The notes beneath the pieces are model-generated. The model made no database searches, was not told where the DNA came from, and was given only the letters and a program-made list of their open reading frames with translations. A DNA stretch of 59,798 bases, taken from an uncultured Fidelibacterota bacterium. GTDB taxonomy: Bacteria > Fidelibacterota > Marinisomatia > Marinisomatales > UBA1611. Made by a program: the position numbers and the translations under genes. The stretch covers positions 1-59,798 of the forward strand of contig CAJWLO010000015.1 of NCBI GenBank assembly GCA_913043235.1, read 5' to 3'. Position 1 is the first letter of the stretch. Every line of letters starts with the position of its first letter. Shown piece after piece: positions 27,801 to 39,800 of the stretch.

Positions 27801-30800
27801 CGATATCGTCAAAACCGCTCCAGACCGCATTCACAGCAACATCCTCATTAGTCCAGTCAATATCACTTCCTGCTTCAGTTCCATCGTATACCTGGCCAGC
27901 TGTTGGTCCGGAAATATCATAAGTGAATATATCTATTACAGGTTCCACCCCCTCGTTTCCAGCCAAATCAATTGCTCTACCATACACCCGGTAGCCAACA
28001 CTATCGCTCAAGTTTTCTGAAGAGAAAGAATAGTGCCAGTTTTCCTGCCCCTGAACACTCTGCCAAGTCTCAAAAGGACTCCAACCGCTACCATCAAACC
28101 ATTGGCTGCCATCCAGGTATTCTATGGAAATTACGATAGAGTCAACGCCTGAAACGCTATCTACTGCTGTGCCGGAAATGCTAGTATCTGCATTCCAACT
28201 TAGGTGATTATAAAATTCTCTGTTGATTTCTACAGTTGTAATTGGTGGAGAAGAATCAAACACCAAAGTATCTATCGCTGGTATATAATCTATATTTCCA
28301 GCTCGATCTGTGGCCCTAGCATACACCTTATAAAGATGGCCATCATCTAGACCAACCATCCTGTTGTTATAAGCCCAAGAAGTGTCACCGCCTGCCTGAA
28401 CCCAACTTGAATCGCTTGACCAATTCGATCCAGAAAAGAAATAATTGTCTGAAGTACGATTAATCATTATTTCCACAAACTGAACACCTGACAACTCATC
28501 AGAAGCGCCGCCAGATAAAGGATCTGGGCTATCACCCCAACGGTTCGGTCCGTAATAATAATAATTTAGATCTAAAACTGTGGTTGGTGCAATACGATCG
28601 ATTGTGACTCCATCAGAAGAAACAAGCAGGCCTGCATTATCCACAGAATCAGTAGCAATTACATTAAAAAAGTATGTGGCTTCTTCATTAAGAACAAGTC
28701 CTTCGATAACAACCATGTTGGTATCACCAACGCTTGTCCAAGCGTATACGTCTTCTTGTCCTGCGGCAGTGCCGATGGACACACTGTAGTCTTTTGTGCC
28801 ACTTAACGAATCTATAAAACCAGTCCAAAACGCGCTCATGGAATTTTCCTGGTTTGACCAATCCAAATCCACGGTTGAGCCATCATAAACCAAGCCTTGG
28901 GTAGGAGGTGCTGTATCTACGATAACCCCGCTACTGGAAATAATGGTCGAGACATTCCCCGCCACATCAAATGCCCGTACGGATAAATAGTATGCACCAC
29001 CATTGAAAAGAGCTAGGCTATCCATAGTCACAAATGTATCCGATAGTGTTGATGTCCAATCCACAATCTCTGTGCCCTGAGGTGTGCTTCCTAGGGCGGT
29101 TTCATAATAATCAATCCCAGAAACATCATCAGAAAAACCGATCCAGTACGCACTTGATGTTGAATCAGACCCCATATAGGTCAAATCTCCACTCAGACCA
29201 TCAAAAACCACACCAGTCTCCGGAGCTGTATAGTCTATTAAAAACCCGTCTCCAAGGAAAGCGTCAGACAGATTGCCTGCCACGTCCACACTCCTGACCA
29301 GAAGGTGATAAGAATTGCCTTCTACAAAAGGGAACGATCCAATAATCACTTGTGTATCCAGCCCCGCATAGGCCCAATCCAGAACAATAGAATCCTCCAA
29401 GCCCAGAGCATATTCAAAGTACTGAAGTCCAGATGCATCATCGCTGGCGGACCAAGTGAAATTAATATTTGTGCTATCACTCAAGTAGTCCCTATCAGCA
29501 TCTGCCTGAACTTCCTTGATGTTGCCTACTGTGGGTGGCGTAAAATCAAATACAAAACCATCACTGGTAGTCGTGTCCGACATCTGATAATCCGTATCCA
29601 CCGCACGGACGCTTACAAAATAATTAACACCGCTGGTCACATCTGTGAGCTCCAATGTAAAATTTGTATCTTGTCCAACCGGGGTCCAGCTGACAATATT
29701 ATTCAGTGTATCAATCTGATTTCCCACTGCGATCTCATAGTTTACAGTATCATTATCAATAAAAGACATCCAGTGGGTTATAATGGTAGAATCTGAAAAC
29801 CAGTCTAGATCCACCGAGCCACCATCATAAACCGTTCTGGACTCGGGTCTGCGACTTCCTAGTGGACTTTCAATTGCACCAAGGTCTGGTGGCCCCGGTA
29901 AAGAATCTCTGTCCAAGCCATATAAATCGCTCGTGAACTCCAAACCATCAGAGCCCCTGCCGATGAATGGTGAAAAATCGTTTAAACTGTATTCTGATGT
30001 ACCTCTGCTGACAAACTGATCTTGTTCATCATCCAGGTTGTGAGATTCCCAGATCAAATTTTCCAAACCAGCAACAATATTTGTCTTACCTCCTGAAACA
30101 TTTGAATAATCAATTTGTGCAAAACTGAACTCATCGAGGGCAATTTCTACAGCGCCATTTTCACTTATAATACAATTGAAGATCCCAATTTCGCTCTCAT
30201 CAGCGCTATAAACACTGCCCGCTGTGCCGCTGGCTACATTCCCGGAGAAAGTGCTATTCCACAACGAAAAATATGCCCCTGATAGGGCAACTCCAGCACC
30301 ATTTACGGCGTTGTTATTAATAATAAGCGAATTGCTTAGAGTTCCACTTACGTCTCCATATAAAAACACACCACCTCCATTGGCTGTCGCAGTGTTTCCT
30401 GAGAGAATCAGCTGATTTAGGTTCAAAGTGACCTCAGACCCCGCTTCTTCCACATAAACCCCAGCGCCATTTTCACCAGCGCCATTGGTTATCGTCATGT
30501 TTTCAACAGCAACTTCTATATCATCATCAAAATGTCCTATAACAGTTACGACACTCCCCGCTTGACCTCCATCAATAATAATACTGTCCGGGTTACCGAG
30601 TCCGCTGATTACAAGGCTCTTTTCATTTACAACAATATTTTCTGCATAGTTTCCAGGTAAAACCATAACCGTATCTTCGGGCTCCGCATAATCCACAGCA
30701 TACTGAATAGTTAGGAACGGTTCTGTTATATAACCAATATTGTTATTGTTTCCATTGTTGGACACGTACCATACGGGGCCATCATAGGGGGTGGTGCTGA

Positions 30801-33800
30801 CGATATTACTGTGTTCACTTACATTGAGAAACGTGTCCACCGCGGTAACAGAAAAAGAGTATGTGGTGTTGTTTTCCATATTTGTCAAATGTATCAGCGT
30901 ATCTTTCAAATCTATTTCAGGGGTGCCGGTGAAACTGGTTGAATCTATTACCGTAAAAGAAGAGTCGCTGTTCATGGTATTTAGGCGGTAGCGTAAAAAA
31001 TCACCTATATTGTCCAGCGGGTCCCAGGTAATAGTAACTTCTTCATCACCGGGAACAGCTGTAAGCCCTGCCGGGGCAGGCGGTGGTGTTAGGTCATGAG
31101 GAACCGCGCTTACAGTGTCAGTAAAAAAACTTTTGTTTTTAAGTTGATCAACAGCTTTCAGGCTATAAAAATACTCCAAATCATTTTCAACTGTAGAATC
31201 AACAAACGTGTTATAAGAGAAACCAACACTATCATAAAGCTGAACATTATCAGTTTCGGTTCCTTTGTAGACTAGATATTTGGACAGGTCGTTTTCAGGG
31301 TTTATATCCCAAGTAAGTATCACGCGCTCATCACCAGAAATCGCAGTAAAGCTTTCTGGAACAGATGGGGGGATTGTATCCAGCACACCGATCAGATAGA
31401 GATGTTTATCATTAGACCCTATATATATATTCCCATTAGGGCCAATTGCAGGTGAAGAAGAGCGTATTTCATCATCCGTAGAATAAGTCCAAAGCAGTAC
31501 ACCATCCTGGTCTAGGGCATATATCTTATCATCTCTAGATCCGAAATAAACATTTCCATTGCCCGACACTGCCGGGGAGCTTCGCACATCACCATCGGTT
31601 TCGTAGGACCATATCTTATTACCCGTGGCTTTATCTACGCAGTATATTTTTTCATCATTGGAGCCAATATACACCTCACCATTATTCCCAAAGGCTGGAG
31701 AAGAATATAAGATTCTGCTACCCGTTAGGTAAGTCCACTTTCCGGTACCATCGGGATTAACGGCATAAAGTTTCTTATCATAGTTTCCTGTGTAAATAAC
31801 GCCTTCTTCATCTACGGCCAGGGAACCATAAATCCTATGTGATGATGTCACTGATGATATATTGCTACAAAGATAGTTCCATTGTTCTTCTCCCGTTATT
31901 ACATCCATAGCATAGATCTTGGAATTATAGGCGCCTACATATACGGTGCTACCATCTGGTGAAAGGGCTGGGGATGAATACACATCGCTTCCCAACGATA
32001 CCTGCCAGTATAAGGACCCAAACTCGCTATCTAAGCAAATCAAGTTTCCATTAAGATCTCCATAGAATAAACGGCCGGTGGTGTTTAAGACCGCCGAAGA
32101 ATATATCTCACCGCCAGACTGGTGGGTCCAGATAGTATCACCTGTGGTTCGGTTGAAACAGTAAAAAACACCGCTTTTGCTGCCCACATAGAGACGGTCC
32201 AAGGATGCCACCAGGGGCGATGCAGCCACACCGCTACCTGTAGCATAGCGCCATTTCAACTGACCATCCGCGCTCAACGCATATACGGATCCATCATCGG
32301 AACCAAAATATACATCGCCAACATCATCCACCACTGGCGAACTGTTCACGTCTCCGCCTGTCTCATAAGACCAAACAAGTGTACCTTGATCGGTACCATT
32401 GATCGGCGACCTACCGCTGTTTTGGTTATCCCTATGAAATTTTCCCCACAAAGATGATACTAGAAGAGTTGGTGTTTCTTCCGTCCTCTGATAAACAACG
32501 TTAGAGAGTCCCGATACATTTCCCGTGCTATCAATAGCTTTTATAGCAAAATAATAAAATGTTTTTGGGTTAAGTCCGGTGACCGTTGCTTCTTCCTGGA
32601 TTCCAGAAATTCCGGGACTTGGAACATTGCTGGTGACCGAGTCAGCCTGGTCAAAATTACCAGCTGTCAGTTCCTGGGTTGAAAATCTCAGATCATAACT
32701 ATGCGCACGTCCTAAGGCACTATCTCCTCCAGTGGCTGTCCAGCTTAGTTCTATATAATTAGATGTATAGTTAACCACTTCCAGGTCTGTGATATCTGCC
32801 GGAGGCGTCTGATCCGTGGGGATGCCAACAACCAATTCTCCAGCAGCGCTCTCATTGCCTGATGTGTCCAAAGCCGTAAAACGATAATAATAAATAATTC
32901 CATTTACCAGATGTATATCTTTATAAGTTATCGCCGGCGGTAAGATCGTCAGAAACAGATTTGATGAATCTGGAATAAAAGCAGATGAGTCTGTATTCCG
33001 ATAGATCCGATATTCCTTCAAATCTCCTTCTGTGTTCGCAGTCCAGGTAAGGGCAACGTCTTCATCTCCATTATCCACAATAAATCCTGATGGTGGCAAG
33101 GGAGGGGTCAGGTCTTTGGGCACACCTGAAACTGTCTCACTACCCTGGCTTATGTTGCCGCCCTCATCGTAGGATGATACCTGATAATAATAAGGAACAC
33201 CAGTGGTCAAACCGCTATCAATATAGGCTACTTCCGGAACAGGTACGGCACCAAGAGTATCCGTGGTCGTGTCTGCGAAAGTAGAGTCTAAATTGCGGTA
33301 GATAATATGACCCGCAAGATCATACTCAGATCCAACTGTCCAGCTGATCGTAATGCGCCCGTCTCCACTTTCTGCAGCCGGCTCTTGTGGTGGTCCTGGG
33401 GGCAGGTCTGTGGGTGTGCCAATCACCGCTTCGCCGGCTAAGCCAGCATTATCTCCTATATCCATTGCTTTTAAACGATAGTAATAGACAACGCCATTAT
33501 TCACCGTAGTGTCTTTATAGCTGGTATATTCTTTAAACGCTTCAGCAAGGAGGCTCGCAGCGCTGGGTACAAAAGTAGAATCTATATCTCGATAGATAAG
33601 ATAAGATTTTAAATCATATTCTAGGTTCGGATCCCAGAAAAGATCCACAAAGTGGTCGCCGCTCATCGCCGTCAAACCTGTAGGTATTGCCGGAGGTGTT
33701 TGGTCTGTTGGGGTTCCGGTAATCAGATCGCCAACAACACTCTCATTGCCTGATGTGTCCAAAGCCGCAATACGATAGTAATAGACAAAGCCATTCACCA

Positions 33801-36800
33801 GCCCTGTGTCTAGGTAGGCTGTGTCTGGCACTAAAATAACTGCCAGAAGATCAGCAGAGCCAGGCACAAAGGAAGAATCTGTATTCCGATAGATTAGATA
33901 CTCCCTGAGGTCTCCTTCTGTGTTCGCAGTCCAGGTAAGGGCAACGTCTTCATCTCCATTATCCACAATAAATCCTGATGGTGGCAAGGGAGGGGTCAGG
34001 TCTTTGGGCACACCTGAAACTGTCTCACTACCCTGGCTTATGTTGCCGCCCTCATCGTAGGATGATACCTGATAATAATAAGGAACACCAGTGGTCAAAC
34101 CGCTATCAATATAGGCTACTTCCGGAACAGGTACGGCACCAAGAGTATCCGTGGTCGTGTCTGCGAAAGTAGAGTCTAAATTGCGGTAGATAATATGACC
34201 CGCAAGATCATACTCAGATCCAACTGTCCAGCTGATCGTAATGCGCCCGTCTCCACTTTCTGCAGCCGGCTCTTGTGGTGGTCCTGGGGGCAGGTCTGTG
34301 GGTGTGCCAATCACTGCTTCGCCGACAGCGCTGAAATTACCATTGATATCGAAAGCCTTAAGACGATAATAATAGGTAGTCTCATTTGCAACACTAGTAT
34401 CTTTATAGATTGTAGATGTTTTCCAGACCTGAGTTAGGCTATCTGCTGGTCCGGGATCAAACCCAGCTTCATCACTTCGGTAGATAATATAATAAGATAG
34501 ATCTAGATCTTCATTGGCGGTCCATTCAAGAAAAACTGTACGATCGCCGCTAACAGCTGTTAACCCCTGAGGTATCATCGGGGGTATGGTGTCTCCCATG
34601 CCGTACGAGTACAAATACCCATCATAGGATCCAACATAAATGTTCCCGCCGCCACCAACGGCAACAGAAGATGTTTGAACCGGTCCGCCTAATTGGACAC
34701 TGGAAACCAGAGTGCCGCTAGTATCCAGGTTATATAATGTGTTATCTGCAGAACCAAAATATACATAGCCATTCGCCGCAACAGCCGGAGAACTGCGCAC
34801 ATCACCGCTAGTGGTATATCTCCAGCGCAGACTTCCATCAGATCTGTTAATGCAATAGAGCTTGTTATCATCAGAACCAACATAAAGATCATTATTAAAT
34901 CCAAGTGTCGGGGATGAATACCATATAGCGCCGCCGGTGGTGTAAGTCCAGTTCTCCGTACCATCTGGGTTTACCGCATATATCTTGCGGTCGGAAGAGC
35001 TGGCATACACAACTCCCGATGAATCAACAGCCAAGGAGCTTAGTATATATCCATTTGTTGCATAATTCCAGTTTGTATTTCCAGTGGCAACATCGAGAGC
35101 GTAAATCTTCTTATCAAAACCACCCACATATACTGTGCTTCCATCAGGGGAAAGAGCCGGTGATGAGTATACCTTGTTCCCTACTGTCGCATTCCAAAGC
35201 AGTGTGCCATATTCACTGTCCAAGCAGTATAAGTTGCCATCTAAAGAACCCACAAAAAGGCGTCCGGCAGTATCAATTATTGCCGATGAGTATATCTGAT
35301 TGTTGGTTTCATATGTCCAGATCGTATCCCCTGATGTTCGATTAAAACAAAAAAACCGACCACTTTTTGAGCCTACAAAAAGTCGATCCAGGGTAGAAAC
35401 CAGCGGTGCTGCGGTTACACCCCCATCGGTATCGTAGCTCCAGATGAGTGTTCCATCCAAATTTAATGCATAAACAAAACCATCTTCAGAACCAAAATAA
35501 ATTAAGCCGCGATCATCCACAACAGGTGGTGAGTTCACCCCAGCTTCTGTTTCATACTGCCAAAACAAGGAATCAAGGCTGGCGCCAAACGCCGTGGTTT
35601 TTCCACTATTAAAGAGATCTTTATGAAATTTCCCCCAGTATGCATCCATATCTGTGGTTGGTACCGGTAGTGTTTCGCCCGTCAAAACATTGGATATGTT
35701 TGACCTGTTCCCGGCATCGTCCGTGGACATGATAGCAATATAGTATTGTGTCTCTGGCTCCAACCCAGTCAGGACGAGTTCCTGCACTGTCCCTGATGTG
35801 TCTGGGACCGGAATATCATCCTTCACAGAATCAGCATATACAAAATTGTCTGTTGTGATCAGGTCTTTGGAGTAACGGATATCATAGCCTACGGCAATTC
35901 CATCTGACACGTCATCTCCAGGCGCTGACCACTGCAGGCTGAAGGACCTAGAAACAGCGGTTACAAGGGATAGGTCAGACACTGGGGCAGGTGCAATTAT
36001 ATCCCCAACATAAATCTGAAATTCTCTGGGAACGCCCCCATTTATACTAAAGACCAAATCCACACCGTCCTCTAATTCCCAGCTATCGGCACTAATCACA
36101 TCCACCAGTTTTACCGGCAGACCAGGATAGTCGTAAAAAGTAAAGTTCAGGCTCACATCTTCAGACACGTTTCTGGCAACTGACAAATCCCAAACCTGAA
36201 CCGTGTCGCCTAGATCAATGATCGGTCGAATATCCTGGTCAAAGGAATATTCTCCGCCGCTGGTCCAACCCGGACGGCTAAAATAGACAGAGATGCTGTC
36301 TTCCTGGTCGGATAAAAATTCAATTGCGCTGTCATAACTATCTGTGGCATTCACAGCTGCCCCAATAAAGTTGTCGCTATTTTCTAACTCGCCGCTGGTG
36401 GCAGAAATCCCAATTGACCATTGGACAAACGAAATATTAAATGTATCAGCGGTTGTGAATTCCTCATCAGAAGCTGTAACTATTAACTCTTCTATGCCGC
36501 CATTATCATCTAACAAAACCACAGAAAGAACCTTGTTCTGTAATGTTGGGGTCACACCAGCCCCATCTATTGAAACAGTATATTGCAAAAGGTCATTTTC
36601 TATATCTCGGAAGACACTACCCATGTCCGGTACCAATACATAGACTCCTGAATTACGGTAAATCACTGTGTCAGGAATAGACGTCACAAGGACTGGGGCG
36701 TCATTTATTGGGTTGATGACTACCATAAATGTATCGCTTCCTGATGCCAGGCTATCATCCATCGCTCCAACCATTACTGTGAAGCTGCCTGTGGAGTCAG

Positions 36801-39800
36801 TCGGTGAGGAAAACGTAAGGTGGTGCGTGCTGTCATCAACACTCAGAATTAGATTCCCCGTGGTATCATCCAGCACGGTTGCAGTGAAATCATGTTCCGT
36901 GGAATCGTTATCTACATCATTTGTATAGGAATTAAGGTTGAGCACATAGATACTATCTTCATTAAAGGTCACATCCGGAATTGCGGCTACAACAGGAGCA
37001 TCGTTTACCGGCTCAACGGTGACCAGCAACGTGTCGTATGCATGGAAATAACCATCGTAGCCAGCAATATAAATTTCTGTGGTTCCAAACCAGTTCTCCG
37101 CCGGCGTTACTTTCCAGCCGGTGGAACCAGTTGTTTGTACCACCACAGCATTGGTGTCGCTGCTTAGCGCTACAAAACTCAAAGGGTCTAAGGCATGAAT
37201 AAAATAATCATTGAAGTTGACCGAAAACAAATTGGGCCCACTGTCTTCCTGGATCGTTACATCCGACATTTCTCCGATACGGACTGGCATGATCGACTCA
37301 GACTCCGCTGTTACTTGGACAACGGTAAATGGCATTGCACCAAAGTTGCCGGTACCGGCCAGTGGGATATGGCTGGCGGTATAAACAGCAGCTTCTCCAT
37401 CTCGTCGAGCAAAATAGCGGAAACTCATAGGGTCTCCCGATGAAAAACCAGCAAGGTCTTTATCTGGGTCCGCTTCCCAGGCAATGCCGTTGATACTGTG
37501 TTTTTGAGTTGTGGTTGCATAGTTAGGAACAACATCCGTACTCCATTCAGCACCATAAATTGTTCCATCATTGCTATTTCCGCTTAAATCATAAACTACA
37601 TTGCCGTCTCCCTCGTTGAAATTCCAGAAACCTTCCAGATCAGACGATGATACATAATCTCCTTTGTTTTGTAATAAATCAAAGCTTGATCCTGAATTAT
37701 AAATAGAATTTATTTCGGCAGCGCTCAAAACTTTATTCCAGATAGCAACTTCATCGATAGTGCCATTAAACCACTGAGGGTCACCAGAATTGTGACGCCC
37801 AAAACGGACTCTTGATCCGTCAAGTGTGCCCTGGCCAAAGGTTTTGTTGCCAATTAATATTCCATCAACATATAGGGAAACAGAGCCGCTCTCATAGGTT
37901 GCGGTTACATTATACCAGGTATCTTCTTCATACTCAAAAGGAGAATTATACGAGCCATTATGATACTGAACATCAATGGTATTGTCGCCATTGCCATAAC
38001 CTAATATGATAGAATTTCCATAACGGCCTCCAACATCTGTGTCAACAACGGAATGCTCTCCCGAAGTCCCATTAGCTTTAAATCTACATGTAATGGTATA
38101 AGGCAGGGTGTTGATATAAAGATCTGTCTGTACATAATCATTTATTCCATCAAATTGTAGTGACTGTGAGTTTTGAGAAGAAAAGGCTTCTCCAATAATC
38201 GCTACCCCTACTGGAGTACTACCATCAAAGATACCGATCTCATCTCCTGCTTGTACGGAATCGGCCGGACCTATCAGACTGTCTACCACAACCGTATAGG
38301 GAAGGCCTGTTGGCTCCACCACATGGAAAAATCCTTCAAAATTAAAACCTGAAGCGTGCATAGTCTGGGATGGTCGGTTAACAGAATTATTATTCACTTT
38401 CACCGTTGTGTTGTAGGTACCCACTTCACTATCAAGGCTCGGCACATAGAAAAGTGGCATACTAACGGTTTGCCCCGGATCAATAGTGAAACTATTCCAA
38501 GAAGTAAAAAATGACGAATCGCTTACATCCACAGAGCTTACTGTGATCTGTCCAGATCCAGAGTTAAATAGAGAAAAGCTCACGGTTGATGTATCACCGT
38601 GTGCTGTTGCCGGGAATTGCAATGATGAATTTAGCGCCTGGATCTCTCCAAACACTTCCGGTAAACCCTGCCCTTCCACAGACACGGTCAGCACAGGGCG
38701 GTCTTGATCGTTGGAGTTTATGGATAGTGTCTCTGTATAAGGAAGCGCAGAAATAGGCCCAAATGAAAACACAACATCTTGAGTGTCACCAGGAGCAATG
38801 GAAAAATATCCTGGTGATGCGCTAAAGGAATAATCGCTGGATGATATACTATTTACCACCAGGTTTGTTAGTCCATTGTTAAACACATAAATATTCTGGC
38901 TGGAAGACAAACCTACCCGGGTCGCGGGAAAGTCTAGGCTGTTTACGTCTATTGCTATCACCGGGTCCAGATTGCTTTCTGCATTAAGGCTAACCACAGA
39001 AAACTCACCAGAACCAAACGCGCCGTCCCCTTCAATCCAAACCACTTGAGGGGTCATTTCTATCGTGCTATCAAAACTTGTTCCCCACAGTTTGAACACA
39101 ATGTTATTGCCGTCCGTAAAACCAGCAAGGCCTTGAGAGCTTACAGACTCCCAAACCACAACCTGCAGGGGAAAAGTTTCGTTGCCCTGGTAATAATAAG
39201 ATCCCACACAAAAATAATCCAAGGTGGTTTGGTTTTGTTCAAAGACACCAATTTCATCACCAGCGGACAAGCCGTGGCCATCAACATTGATTTCATTTAT
39301 AATAATAGAATAGGGAACACCTGTTGACTCCACTGGATCATAGTGGCCACCATAACCAGAACCTGAGAGACTGATGGTTGATGTTGTTAATGTGTTTCCC
39401 GCATCGCTGGTGAGGATTAACGCATCTTCAAATGATCCGCTGGAAGCAGGAGTAAAATCTATATTAAGACCATAAGCTCCGCCAGGAGAAACAACAAACG
39501 GATCTAATTGTGCTGTAAACGTTGTGGTTTCACCTCCATCATACCAATCGGCGTTATAGATCGTTCCGTCATTTTGATTTACGCTAGCATCACTGGCGGT
39601 CGTGCCGCTACCAAATTCCAAACCCCAATAGCCAACAAGTCCTTCTTCATTTGCTAATGGGGCCTCGTACATGTTATCCCCAATTTCTTCAGCCGTTAAA
39701 ACAACATCATAAAGTCGCACATCGCTCATTCTTCCATTAAATCGATTATGATAGAAATTGTAGGCAGAATCCGTTTTTTTACCCAGCCTCAAATTATAAC

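Noticed and set aside
33090-34172. Two identical plus-strand open frames of 64 codons (33090-33284 and 33978-34172)
   Set aside because: They are antisense shadows of the duplicated FN3 DNA in the giant gene, not independent genes.
26000-35640. CRISPR array suggested by regularly spaced similar segments
   Set aside because: The periodicity reflects protein repeats of about 105 residues and propeller blades in an open frame; there are no short exact repeats with unique spacers.
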